Assembly: GCA_965212005.1 (NCBI GenBank)
Contig: OZ243038.1
Location: 2,170,001 to 2,234,000 of the forward strand
Length of the DNA: 64,000 nucleotides
Source: G965212005 sp965212005
GTDB lineage: Bacteria > Pseudomonadota > Gammaproteobacteria > Porifericomitales > Porifericomitaceae
Reading direction: 5' to 3'
Notes under the pieces: generated by a model
Database searches by the model: none
What the model was told of the DNA's origin: nothing
The model's input: the letters and a program-made list of their open reading frames with translations, nothing else
Position numbers and translations under genes: made by a program
In this document: in pieces, positions 26,099 to 33,040 of the stretch
Position numbering within the stretch: position 1 is the first letter of the stretch
Layout: every line of letters begins with the position of its first letter

Positions 26099-27646
26099 GT
26101 GCACCGGCGGTCGGGGGCGCGGGTTTGCTCGCGCCGAGGCCCAGCCAGAAATACCCTGTGCTGGATCCTGTCGTTGTTGCCGGCGCTGCTGTACCTGCCT
26201 TGGGTGTCCGGCTGTACCGTGCCGCCCGATGCGACCATCCGTTTCGGCATCCCTGTCGCCCCGTTGACTTTGGACCCGCGCCGCAGCAGCAGTGCCGCCT
26301 CCGAGCGGATTGGCCAACTGCTCTACCGCGCCTTAGTGCGTTTTAATGCGCAGTATCAGCCGGTCCCGGACCTGGCTGACTGGGAGCAAATGGACCGTAG
26401 ACACTATCGCTTCACGCTGGGCGATGCCGGGCGTCGCTTTCACGATGGAAGCCGCCTGGTCGCTGCCGACGTAAAAGCGACCTACGACTGGATACTGGAT
26501 CCGGACAACGGTTCCGTAAAGAGGGGTGCGCTGGATTCCATCGAGCGGGTCGAGACGGCGGGAAAGGACGTGGTCGACTTTTTTCTGCGCCGCCCGGATG
26601 CGCTGTTTCCTGCTCACCTGACGGTGGGCATCGTGCCGGCGGCTCTGATCGCCGCCGGGCACGTGCTGGATGATCAGCCGATGGGCAGCGGGCCGTTTCG
26701 CTTTCTCGCCCGGCAGGCAGATGACACCCTGTCGCTGCTGCGCGTGAAGGATGGGCAGCGGGTCGATTTTGTCGTCGTGAAGGAGCCTGTGGTGCGCGTG
26801 CTTAAACTGGTCCGCGGCGAGCTGGATTTGATCCAGGGCGAAGTTCCCTACGAAATGCGCGCCTGGCTGGAGCGGCATCCGCAAGTGCGCGTGCAAAGCC
26901 GCCCCGGTAACGTCTATACTTACGTGGGCTTTCATTTACAGCATCCGCTGTTGCGTAACTTGCTGGTGCGGCAGGCGATTTCTTATGCCTTGGACCGGGA
27001 CGCGATCATTCGCTACATGATGCACGGAGAAGCGGAGAAGGCCGACTCGATGATGCCATCGGGCCACTGGCTGAAACACCCTGCGTTGCCGGAATATGAG
27101 TATGATCCGCCACGCGCGCGGCGCTTGCTGCAGCAGGCCGGATACTACGACGGCCCCAGGCCTGCGCTGGAGTACAAGACTTCCGGCAATCCTTTCCGCA
27201 TCCGCCTGGCGACCGTGATCCAGCATCAGTTGGCCGAGGTTGGGCTGCAGGTGCGGCTGCGCCCGCTTGAATGGGGCACTTTTTTCGGCGACGTCCGCGA
27301 GGGACGCTTTCAACTCTACAGCTTGTCCTGGGTAGGCATTAAACTGCCCGATATTTACCGTCGTGTCTTTCACAGCGAGTCAGTACCGCCAGCGGGTGCC
27401 AACCGCGGACGCTACGCCGATGCCACCGTTGATCGTTTGATCGATGAAGCCGAGCAGGCACGGAACGAGACCTCGCGGCGCAGCGCCTACCTGCAATTGC
27501 AGGAGCATCTGCATCAGCAATTGCCCTACGTCCCTTTATGGCACGAACACTACGTGTTGGCACTGCGTTCCGAGATCATCGGCTACCAGTTGGATGCGGA
27601 GGGAAGCTACCGCGGGCTGAGCGAAATTTACCGGGAAGCGCAGTGA
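26099..27646 (+). CDS. peptide ABC transporter substrate-binding lipoprotein (SBP_bac_5)
   Basis: An extracytoplasmic solute-binding protein of about 515 residues. The N-terminus has a basic stretch, a hydrophobic segment and lipobox WVSGC (C39 from GTG 26099). The mature part shows the oligopeptide-binding fold: TIRFGIPVAPLTLDPRRSSS, FHDGSRLVAADVKATYDWI, QAISYALDRDAIIRYMM and WIGxK-like closing blocks. The frame is open to 25919, but the lipoprotein signal suggests a start at or after 26099. No permease or ATPase genes are adjacent. The L,D-transpeptidase overlaps its stop, hinting at cell-wall peptide uptake, which is inference. Confidence 0.85.
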   Translation: MHRRSGARVCSRRGPARNTLCWILSLLPALLYLPWVSGCTVPPDATIRFGIPVAPLTLDPRRSSSAASERIGQLLYRALVRFNAQYQPVPDLADWEQMDRRHYRFTLGDAGRRFHDGSRLVAADVKATYDWILDPDNGSVKRGALDSIERVETAGKDVVDFFLRRPDALFPAHLTVGIVPAALIAAGHVLDDQPMGSGPFRFLARQADDTLSLLRVKDGQRVDFVVVKEPVVRVLKLVRGELDLIQGEVPYEMRAWLERHPQVRVQSRPGNVYTYVGFHLQHPLLRNLLVRQAISYALDRDAIIRYMMHGEAEKADSMMPSGHWLKHPALPEYEYDPPRARRLLQQAGYYDGPRPALEYKTSGNPFRIRLATVIQHQLAEVGLQVRLRPLEWGTFFGDVREGRFQLYSLSWVGIKLPDIYRRVFHSESVPPAGANRGRYADATVDRLIDEAEQARNETSRRSAYLQLQEHLHQQLPYVPLWHEHYVLALRSEIIGYQLDAEGSYRGLSEIYREAQ

Positions 27647-28170
27647 ACGCGGCGGCCGAACCGTGTATCCGTGTGCTATTGGATCAGCAGCTTCTGCTGC
27701 TCGAGCGCGAAGACGGCCGTCTGGAGCGCAGTTATATGATCTCCAGCGCGGCCAAAGGCGTCGGTGAGCAGTGGGGGAGCGAGTGCACGCCGCGCGGACG
27801 GCACCGGATCCGCCGCTGCATCGGTGCCGGCTGCGCCGAAAATACCGTCTTTGCGGCCCGGCGCCCTACCGGTGAGCTTTATTCCGCCGAGCTTGCACGC
27901 CGTCATCCAAACCGCGACTGGATCCTGACGCGGATTTTGTGGCTCGAAGGTATAGAGGAAGGGTTCAACCGGGGCGGCCGGGTAGACACGGGCCGGCGCC
28001 ATATCTACATTCACGGCACGCCGGACCAGACCCGGCTCGGGATCCCCGGCTCCCACGGCTGTATCCGCATGAGCAACCAGGAGATCATTGAATTGTACAA
28101 TGCTGTCCGGGAAGGCACGCCGGTGTTCATCCACGAGAGCGCCGACTCGGAGCACATACAGCACCGGTAG
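27643..28170 (+). CDS. L,D-transpeptidase (YkuD domain)
   Basis: A 175-residue YkuD-fold enzyme with the catalytic signature IHGTPDQTRLGIPGSHGCIRM, in which the SHGC cysteine is the nucleophile. GTG at 27643 overlaps the preceding stop (GTGA), indicating coupling with the binding protein. No signal peptide is evident from this start; an upstream start in the same frame would lie within the binding-protein gene and gives none either. Such enzymes crosslink peptidoglycan or attach lipoprotein. This is the last gene before the repeat-bounded island. Confidence 0.87.
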   Translation: MNAAAEPCIRVLLDQQLLLLEREDGRLERSYMISSAAKGVGEQWGSECTPRGRHRIRRCIGAGCAENTVFAARRPTGELYSAELARRHPNRDWILTRILWLEGIEEGFNRGGRVDTGRRHIYIHGTPDQTRLGIPGSHGCIRMSNQEIIELYNAVREGTPVFIHESADSEHIQHR

Positions 28171-28184
28171 GCGGTTCCGGGTAA

Positions 28185-28193
28185 GGGCTGGCG
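28185..28193. repeat. 9-bp direct repeat, left (target-site duplication)
   Basis: GGGCTGGCG abuts the outer end of the left 73-bp inverted repeat. The identical nine bases abut the outer end of the right inverted repeat at 43894-43902. A perfect short direct repeat exactly outside inverted ends is the footprint of a transposition event. Confidence 0.8.
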
Positions 28194-28266
28194 CTAGCCG
28201 TTACTGAATCGAGTTGGTCAAAATGAACCATTCTGAATTCCCTGCTGGCGAGCCGAACTCGCAGAG
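28194..28266 (+). repeat. 73-bp terminal inverted repeat, left
   Basis: Begins CTAGCCGTTACTGAATCG and ends GAACTCGCAGAG. The reverse complement of 43821-43893 matches it at all but two positions. Its outer tip CTAGCCGT recurs inside the island as the arms of two 17-base palindromes (37097, 40003). I do not recognise the family of these ends. Confidence 0.85.
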
Positions 28267-28269
28267 CAG

Positions 28270-28606
28270 TGAACCCCAAAATTTGGATAGTAGTTTAAGG
28301 TGTAGTTTAGTCTACATGAGGAACTACACAGAGGACAAAACGAAAGAAATACTCTCCTGGGCGGAAAGCGCGGGCTGCCTTGGCGGTGACCCGTGGAGAT
28401 GGCACGAGCGCCGAGTTGGCACAGAAGTTCGGAGTGCACCCCAATAGGATTACCCAGTGGAAACGCGAAGCGCTCGATGGCATGGAGGATACCTTCACCG
28501 AGACGGCAAGCGCCGCCCCGAGCCGGAGGCGGACATCAAAACGCTGCAGGCCAAGGTCGGCTAACTCATTGTAGAGCGGTATTTTTTAGCCAGGGCCTTC
28601 GAGTGA
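28270..28606 (+). pseudogene. IS3-family orfA relic
   Basis: A terminus-like stretch (TGAACCCCAAAATTTGGATA from 28270) leads into a decayed orfA. From 28341 one frame encodes RKKYSPGRKARAALAVTRG and then AELAQKFGVHPNRITQWKRE, the helix-turn-helix of IS3-family OrfA. A frameshift near 28500 moves the frame to KRRPEPEADIKTLQAKVG. A TAA at 28562 then interrupts LIVERYFLARAFE. orfB is missing. It lies inside the island beside the left repeat; IS3 elements do not make 9-bp duplications, so it did not mobilise the island. Confidence 0.8.
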
Positions 28607-28767
28607 TCTTCCCCCTGTTGGGTAGCCATTCAAAGAGAGACAAAATATCTTATCCTGCCGCCTCTGCCTCGAACACAGCCGGCACCAGATAATGGAGTGA
28701 ACTATGTGGTCGGGTGCCAGCCTGCATAAGCTCAGAAACATAGGGCATTTTTCGGGCCAGTAGCGGT

Positions 28768-28823
28768 GCCAATCCACGTTGACAATGGCGAAGAGCGGCA
28801 GTAGCTTTGAATAGTCGAAGGCT
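28768..28823. repeat. 56-bp dispersed repeat, copy 1
   Basis: GCCAATCCACGTTGACAATG... to AAGGCT. It recurs at 37120-37175 and 40026-40081 with only two or three changes. In the later copies it lies at the junctions between array B units, so it marks recombination joints or a shared promoter/operator region. On the minus strand it reads as a short hydrophobic peptide, origin unknown. Confidence 0.7.
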
Positions 28824-28850
28824 GTTGTTGGCTGGGAGAGTAACGACGAG

Positions 28851-29303
28851 ATGATCGGCAGATATGGCTTGATATGCGCCGTTTTGGCATTGTTTCTGGG
28901 GGCAGGAGGGTGGTATGTGCTGGGTCCGGCAAAACTTGGGCGTGCGCCGGTGCCCGCCCCGCTGGCTGTTTCCGATTCCTCTGCCAGCGCTCCTGGCGAT
29001 TCCGCCGCATCACCTTTTATAGGGCCGTCCGCTTCGAGCCCGGTCGCTTCCGGTGCGCCCGCACTTTTGTATCCGCAAAGCCCGGAAGAGCTGACGGGCA
29101 TGAAGAGGCGTGCCGATCGGCTGATTGAAGAGACCGATGACTGGTTGAGCACCCTGCCGCCGTTACCCGGAGCAGGGACCGCCGCCGCTCCTGCTCCTGT
29201 CCTCAGCGATGAGGAATTTGAGCGCCGTCAGCTTGCCGTGAGCAACAAGGCGGCCCGCTTGCAGGAGCGTGCCGGGTCAGGCTCGCAGGAGGCCGGACCG
29301 TGA
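28851..29303 (+). CDS. membrane-anchored Pro/Ala/Ser-rich hypothetical protein
   Basis: A 150-residue protein of unrecognised family. An N-terminal hydrophobic segment (residues 6-24, GLICAVLALFLGAGGWYVL) anchors or exports it. A 60-residue low-complexity linker rich in Pro, Ala and Ser follows. A charged, probably helical C-terminal part then begins SPEELTGMKRRADRLIEETD. GC content is like the chromosome and unlike the AT-richer lipoprotein genes downstream. Its stop overlaps a short frame at 29303. As the first gene of the island it could be the remaining accessory of a lost secreted-toxin gene; that is speculation. Confidence 0.55.
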   Translation: MIGRYGLICAVLALFLGAGGWYVLGPAKLGRAPVPAPLAVSDSSASAPGDSAASPFIGPSASSPVASGAPALLYPQSPEELTGMKRRADRLIEETDDWLSTLPPLPGAGTAAAPAPVLSDEEFERRQLAVSNKAARLQERAGSGSQEAGP

Positions 29304-29381
29304 TGTATCACCGCCGCTGGCGCCGTCTGTGCGGCTGGTTGTGCCATTGGGCCATGTTGGCGCCATTAGGGGTTGGCGGAT
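29303..29381 (+). pseudogene. short frame, possible 5' stump of a truncated gene
   Basis: ATG at 29303 overlaps the preceding stop (TGATG). The 25-residue frame is arginine-rich then hydrophobic, resembling an export signal, and stops exactly where array A begins (TAGGGGTTGGCGG at 29367). The array unit appears to have replaced the remainder of a gene. The gene's identity cannot be recovered. Confidence 0.25.
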
Positions 29382-29826
29382 GAACATTATAAAAAAACGA
29401 TTGTTGCTGGCCATACTTGCCATATTTGTATTGTTTGGAACAGCGTCCTGCAGTTATCCCTTTTACATGAAAGCATCAGGTAGTTTGGATCATTCAATTT
29501 TGTTCCAGTTTTTCAAAGAGGAAAATGATGAAAAGCCATCGAAATTCGATATTACTGTGTTTACAGTTTATGGACAGACAGCCGATGCTCAATGGATCCC
29601 CATATGGCGTCTCATTGGCGGCCAGACTCTGAGTAGTATTGAGTACGGTATAAATATACAGTATAAGGGGCTTACTGAAATCGTGCCGCATAAACCACTC
29701 GCAAAGGGTAAGCAATATGAAGCGGTTGCGGCAGGTTCAGTATGGCCTAAGCCAGGGTTGGGACACGCGAGAATTGATTTCTTTTTTGATGAAGGAGGCA
29801 ATTTGATTCAGGGCAGTATCAAGTAA
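29380..29826 (+). CDS. small lipoprotein, type a, copy 1 (candidate immunity protein)
   Basis: A 148-residue lipoprotein: KKRLLLAILAIFVLFGTASC gives a signal with lipobox ending at Cys24. The mature domain contains SIEYGINIQYKGLTEIVPHK and closes FFFDEGGNLIQGSIK. ATG at 29380 follows GGGGTTGGCGG. The pattern of a small beta-rich lipoprotein beside peptidase modules resembles periplasmic immunity lipoproteins, which is inference. This copy has no HExxH module before it; the next module lies downstream. It differs from type b in FGTASC versus FGASC and the YPFYMKASGSL opening. Confidence 0.7.
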   Translation: MNIIKKRLLLAILAIFVLFGTASCSYPFYMKASGSLDHSILFQFFKEENDEKPSKFDITVFTVYGQTADAQWIPIWRLIGGQTLSSIEYGINIQYKGLTEIVPHKPLAKGKQYEAVAAGSVWPKPGLGHARIDFFFDEGGNLIQGSIK

Positions 29827-29829
29827 TCA

Positions 29830-29952
29830 TTATGCCTCCAAGAACCGGCTGGTTGTTACATCTGCATGTTTAAGGATTGCCCTCAGCGTTCCCTCCGGCA
29901 TATCCCCGGGATGGTTGGGAATGGTCGTGTATTTATAATGCAGCCGCTGCTT
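29830..29952 (-). pseudogene. hicA 3' fragment, copy 1
   Basis: Minus-strand codons read KYTTIPNHPGDMPEGTLRAI then LKHADVTTSRFLEA and a stop (TAA at 29830-29832). This is the C-terminal half of a HicA mRNA-interferase toxin. The 5' half, including the catalytic-histidine region, is absent, and no hicB is nearby. It lies antisense to the upstream end of the HExxH frame. Confidence 0.7.
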
Positions 29953-30389
29953 CGCGACGGGCAAGCGGCAGAGCTTTAACTGCGGATGAAATAGAGTTGC
30001 TAGAGGGGGAGGGGGTCAGTTTCGATGGGTTAGATGTTTCGAAGGTGCGGATTATCAACGGAAAATATATTCCGTTTCAGAATCGTCCCATGGCTCCGGA
30101 TGGCTATATCTACTGGCCGGGTGAGTGCGGTAACTTAGCATCATGCGGTGGAGTAGGTACGGCAAGAACTTTCATCCATGAAATGACACATGTTTGGCAA
30201 CACCAGCAGGGTGTCAACGTGCTCGGTAGAGGGTTCCTGCTCCAGGCTGCAAGGGGTTTGAGCCTCGGTCTTTTTGATCCATACAGCCTTAAGGGATACG
30301 ATCCCAACGGTCCCAACCTACCCTTCAACATCGAGCAGGAGGCCGAAGTAAAGAGACTCGAGTATATAAGATGGAAGAAATCTCAATGA
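29877..30389 (+). CDS. HExxH metallopeptidase module, type 1, copy 1 (candidate effector domain)
   Basis: The conserved part begins at RALTADEIEL (residue 33). It contains VRIINGKYIPFQNRPMAPDG, then the zinc motif TFIHEMTHVWQHQ (HEMTH at 101-105), and NIEQEAEV, whose glutamate is a plausible third ligand. The fold pattern matches metallopeptidase domains found with VgrG/Rhs-type proteins. The annotated start is a TTG inside the antisense hicA fragment with no usable ribosome-binding site, so the first 30 residues are probably not real: this looks like an orphan C-terminal module. The type-b lipoprotein starts 27 bases downstream. Confidence 0.6.
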   Translation: MPSAFPPAYPRDGWEWSCIYNAAAASRRASGRALTADEIELLEGEGVSFDGLDVSKVRIINGKYIPFQNRPMAPDGYIYWPGECGNLASCGGVGTARTFIHEMTHVWQHQQGVNVLGRGFLLQAARGLSLGLFDPYSLKGYDPNGPNLPFNIEQEAEVKRLEYIRWKKSQ

Positions 30390-30416
30390 TGAAAACAATA
30401 TCGTAGGGGTTGGCGG

Positions 30417-30854
30417 ATGAACATTATAAAAAAACGATTGTTGCTGGCCATACTTGCCATATTTGTATTGTTTGGAGCGTCCTGCAGTTATTCATTTTCC
30501 ATGAAAGTATCAGGTAATTTGGATCATTCAATTTTGTTCCAGTTTTTCAAAGAGGAAAATGATGAAAAGCCATCGAAATTCGATATTACTGGGTTTACAG
30601 TTTATAGACATACAGCCGATGCTCAATGGATCGTCATATGGGATCTAATTGGCAGCCAGACTCTGAGCAGTATTGAGTACGGTATAAAGTATAAGGGGCT
30701 TACTGAAATCGTGCCGCATAAACCACTCGCAAAGGGTAAGCAATATGAAGCGATTGCGGAAGGTTCAGTCTGGCCTCGAGGGCCGACGGGGAGCGCGGGA
30801 ATTGTTTTCTTTTTTGATGAAGGAGGCAATTTGATTCAGGGCTGGATCAAGTAA
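30417..30854 (+). CDS. small lipoprotein, type b, copy 1 (candidate immunity protein)
   Basis: A 145-residue lipoprotein with signal and lipobox FGASC, opening SYSFSMKVSGNLDHS and closing FFFDEGGNLIQGWIK. It starts 27 bases after the type-1 metallopeptidase module. It is nearly identical to the copy at 32493, with differences concentrated around residues 116-135 (YEAIAEGSVWPRGPTGSAG). Linkage to type-1 modules in both positions supports a cognate pair; the role as immunity protein is inferred. Confidence 0.7.
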   Translation: MNIIKKRLLLAILAIFVLFGASCSYSFSMKVSGNLDHSILFQFFKEENDEKPSKFDITGFTVYRHTADAQWIVIWDLIGSQTLSSIEYGIKYKGLTEIVPHKPLAKGKQYEAIAEGSVWPRGPTGSAGIVFFFDEGGNLIQGWIK

Positions 30855-30857
30855 TCA

Positions 30858-30980
30858 TTATGCTTCCAAGAACCGGCTGGTTGTTACATCTGCATGTTTA
30901 AGGATTGCCCTCAGCGTTCCCTCCGGCATATCCCCGGGATGGTTGGGAATGGTCGTGTATTTATAATGCAGCCGCTGCTT
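30858..30980 (-). pseudogene. hicA 3' fragment, copy 2
   Basis: Same truncated HicA C-terminus as at 29830, ending SRFLEA with TAA at 30858-30860. It is carried as a passenger of the tandem unit. Confidence 0.65.
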
Positions 30981-31420
30981 CGCGACGGGCAAGCGGCAGA
31001 GCTTTAACTGCGGATGAAGTAAAGGTGGCAAAGGAGGTCTTTGACAATAAGATCGATTATTCGAAGGTGCGGATTATCGACGGAAAATATATTCCGTTTC
31101 AGAATCGTCCCATGGCTCCGGATGGCTATATCTACTGGCCGGGTGAGTGCGGTAACTTAGCATCATGCGGTGAAGTAGATACGGCAGACACTTTCATCCA
31201 TGAAATGACACATGTTTGGCAACACCAGCATGGTGTCAACGTGCTCGGTAGAGGGTTCCTGCTCCAGGCTGCAAGGGGTTTGAGCCTCGGTCTTTTTGAT
31301 CCATACAGCCTTAAGGGATACGATTCCAAAAAAGCCTTCAGCTCCTACAATATCGAGCAGCAGGGCCAAATAGCGGTAGGCATCTATCGTGGCCATTATC
31401 CAAACAACATCAACTACTGA
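30905..31420 (+). CDS. HExxH metallopeptidase module, type 2 (candidate effector domain)
   Basis: The central region is nearly identical to type 1, including FIHEMTHVWQHQ. Both ends differ: the entry segment is DEVKVAKEVFDNKIDYSKVR, and the C-terminus is KKAFSSYNIEQQGQIAVGIY followed by RGHYPNNINY. The IDYSKVR segment is the more family-typical form. As with the other copies, the upstream TTG frame runs through the antisense hicA fragment and gives no credible start. A type-a lipoprotein starts 16 bases downstream. Confidence 0.6.
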   Translation: MPSAFPPAYPRDGWEWSCIYNAAAASRRASGRALTADEVKVAKEVFDNKIDYSKVRIIDGKYIPFQNRPMAPDGYIYWPGECGNLASCGEVDTADTFIHEMTHVWQHQHGVNVLGRGFLLQAARGLSLGLFDPYSLKGYDSKKAFSSYNIEQQGQIAVGIYRGHYPNNINY

Positions 31421-31436
31421 TGCTAGGGGTTGGCGG

Positions 31437-31874
31437 ATGAACATCATAAAAAAACGATTGTTGCTGGCCATACTTACCATATTTGTATTGTTTGGAACAG
31501 CGTCCTGCAGTTATCCCTTTTACATGAAAGCATCAGGTAGCTTGGATCATTCAATTTTGTTCCGGTTTTTCAAAGAGAAAAATGATGAAAAGCCATCGAA
31601 ATTCAAGATTAATATATTTATAGTTCAGGAACAGACAGCCGATGCTCAATGGATCGTCATATGGCATCTACAAGGCAGCCAGACTCTGAGCAGTATTGAG
31701 TACGGTATAAAGTATAAGGGGCTTGCTGAAATCGTGCCGCATAAACCACTCGCAAAGGGTAAGCAATATCGAGCATATGCAAATGGTTCAGTATGGCCTG
31801 GAAGGGGGGGGAGCGCGGTAACTGATTTCTTTTTTGATGAAGGAGGCAATTTGATTCAGGGCAGTATCAAGTAA
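31437..31874 (+). CDS. small lipoprotein, type a, copy 2 (candidate immunity protein)
   Basis: A 145-residue lipoprotein of the type-a group (FGTASCSYPFYMKASGSL) that has diverged from copy 1 in the middle (FKINIFIVQEQTADAQW) and near the end (YRAYANGSVWPGRGGSAVT). It starts 16 bases after the type-2 module stop, the shortest spacing in the array. Divergence focused on two surface-like segments is what one expects of a protein tracking a changing partner, which is inference. Confidence 0.7.
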   Translation: MNIIKKRLLLAILTIFVLFGTASCSYPFYMKASGSLDHSILFRFFKEKNDEKPSKFKINIFIVQEQTADAQWIVIWHLQGSQTLSSIEYGIKYKGLAEIVPHKPLAKGKQYRAYANGSVWPGRGGSAVTDFFFDEGGNLIQGSIK

Positions 31875-31877
31875 TCA

Positions 31878-32000
31878 TTATGCCGCCAAGAACCGGCTGG
31901 TTATTACATCTGCATGTTTAAGGATTGCCCTCAGCGTTCCCTCCGGCATATCCCCGGGATGGTTGGGAATGGTCGTGTATTTACAATGCAGCCGCTGCTT
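31878..32000 (-). pseudogene. hicA 3' fragment, copy 3
   Basis: Truncated HicA C-terminus with TAA at 31878-31880. It carries two substitutions against copy 1 (FLAA for FLEA at the end, and a Cys for Tyr codon near its upstream edge). Confidence 0.65.
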
Positions 32001-32012
32001 CGCGACGGGCAA

Positions 32013-32068
32013 GCGGCAGAGCTTTAACTGCGGATGAAGTGCGGCAGAGCTTTAACTGCGGATGAAAT
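32013..32068 (+). repeat. 28-bp tandem duplication at the module entry
   Basis: GCGGCAGAGCTTTAACTGCG plus eight bases occurs twice in a row, with one mismatch in the last bases (GAAGT versus GAAAT). The first copy ends like the type-2 unit and the second like the type-1 unit, as if two unit types recombined here. A 28-base insertion shifts the frame that other copies share upstream. Confidence 0.75.
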
Positions 32069-32465
32069 AGAGTTGCTAGAGGGGGAGGGGGTCAGTTTCG
32101 ATGGGTTAGATGTTTCGAAGGTGCGGATTATCAACGGAAAATATATTCCGTTTCAGAATCGTCCCATGGCTCCGGATGGCTATATCTACTGGCCGGGTGA
32201 GTGCGGTAACTTAGCATCATGCGGTGGAGTAGGTACGGCAAGAACTTTCATCCATGAAATGACACATGTTTGGCAACACCAGCAGGGTGTCAACGTGCTC
32301 GGTAGAGGGTTCCTGCTCCATGCTGCAAGGGTTTTGAGCCGCGATCTTTTTGATCCATACAGCCTTAAACACTACGATCCCAACGGTCCCAACCTACCCT
32401 TCAACATCGAGCAGGAGGCCCAAGTAAAGGTCCTCGAGTATATAAGATGGAAGGAATCTCAATGA
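32034..32465 (+). CDS. HExxH metallopeptidase module, type 1, copy 2 (candidate effector domain)
   Basis: A 143-residue frame with an ATG (32034) provided by the 28-bp duplication. It has the same type-1 entry (ALTADEIELLEGEGVSFDGL) and FIHEMTHVWQHQ zinc motif. It has small changes after the active site (LLHAARVLSRDLFDPYSLKH) and the type-1 C-terminus ending YIRWKESQ. Whether it is translated is unclear because no strong ribosome-binding site precedes the ATG. A type-b lipoprotein follows after 27 bases, as for the first type-1 copy. Confidence 0.6.
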   Translation: MKCGRALTADEIELLEGEGVSFDGLDVSKVRIINGKYIPFQNRPMAPDGYIYWPGECGNLASCGGVGTARTFIHEMTHVWQHQQGVNVLGRGFLLHAARVLSRDLFDPYSLKHYDPNGPNLPFNIEQEAQVKVLEYIRWKESQ

Positions 32466-32492
32466 TGAAAACAATATCGTAGGGGTTGGCGG

Positions 32493-32930
32493 ATGAATAT
32501 TATAAAAAAACGATTGTTGCTGGCCATACTTGCCATATTTGTATTGTTTGGAGCGTCCTGCAGTTATTCATTTTCCATGAAAGTATCAGGTAATTTGGAT
32601 CATTCAATTTTGTTCCAGTTTTTCAAAGAGGAAAATGATGAAAAGCCATCGAAATTCGATATTACTGGGTTTACAGTTTATAGACATACAGCCGATGCTC
32701 AATGGATCGTCATATGGGATCTAATTGGCAGCCAGACTCTGAGCAGTATTGAGTACGGTATAAAGTATAAGGGGCTTACTGAGATCGTGCCGCATAAACC
32801 ACTCGCAAAAGGTAAGCAATATGATGTTGTTGTGCACGGTTCAGTCTGGCCTCGAGGGCCGACGGGGGGCACGGGATTTGTTTTCTTTTTTGATGAAGGA
32901 GGCAATTTTATTCAGGGCTGGATCAAGTAA
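32493..32930 (+). CDS. small lipoprotein, type b, copy 2 (candidate immunity protein)
   Basis: 145 residues, nearly identical to the copy at 30417. Changes cluster in YDVVVHGSVWPRGPTGGTGF, the same region that varies among the other copies, plus NFIQGWIK at the end. It follows type-1 module copy 2 at 27 bases. It is the last lipoprotein of array A; a hicA fragment and an M23 fragment follow. Confidence 0.7.
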   Translation: MNIIKKRLLLAILAIFVLFGASCSYSFSMKVSGNLDHSILFQFFKEENDEKPSKFDITGFTVYRHTADAQWIVIWDLIGSQTLSSIEYGIKYKGLTEIVPHKPLAKGKQYDVVVHGSVWPRGPTGGTGFVFFFDEGGNFIQGWIK

Positions 32931-32933
32931 TCA

Positions 32934-33040
32934 TTATGCTTCCAAGAACCGGCTGGTTGTTACATCTGCATGTTTAAGGATTGCCCTCAGCGTTCCCTCC
33001 GGCATATCCCCGGGATGGTTGGGAATGGTCGTGTATTTAC
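32934..33040 (-). pseudogene. hicA 3' fragment, copy 4 (shortest)
   Basis: HicA C-terminus as in the other copies, with TAA at 32934-32936, cut at 33040 where the M23 fragment begins. This junction marks the change from array A to array B. Confidence 0.65.

Larger units (their letters stand above)
29367..33040 (+). repeat. array A: about 3.5 tandem units of lipoprotein + hicA fragment + HExxH module
   Basis: Each unit opens with TAGGGGTTGGCGGATGAA and is about 1,020-1,060 bases long. Units are 29367-30403, 30404-31423, 31424-32479 and a shortened 32480-33040. Units 1 and 3 match each other best, as do 2 and 4, so the underlying period is a 2-kb double unit. The last unit lacks the HExxH module and joins an M23 fragment instead. 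Confidence 0.85.

Noticed and set aside
28194..28606. The 73-bp repeats as ends of the IS3 relic
   Set aside because: The IS3 relic has its own terminus-like sequence from 28270, there is no orfB, and IS3 elements make shorter target duplications than nine bases.
29877..29960. A shared N-terminal domain of the three HExxH proteins and the M23 fragment, suggesting a common delivery domain
   Set aside because: The shared stretch is the exact antisense of a hicA 3' end, lacks a ribosome-binding site, and is thrown out of frame by the 28-bp duplication in unit 3.
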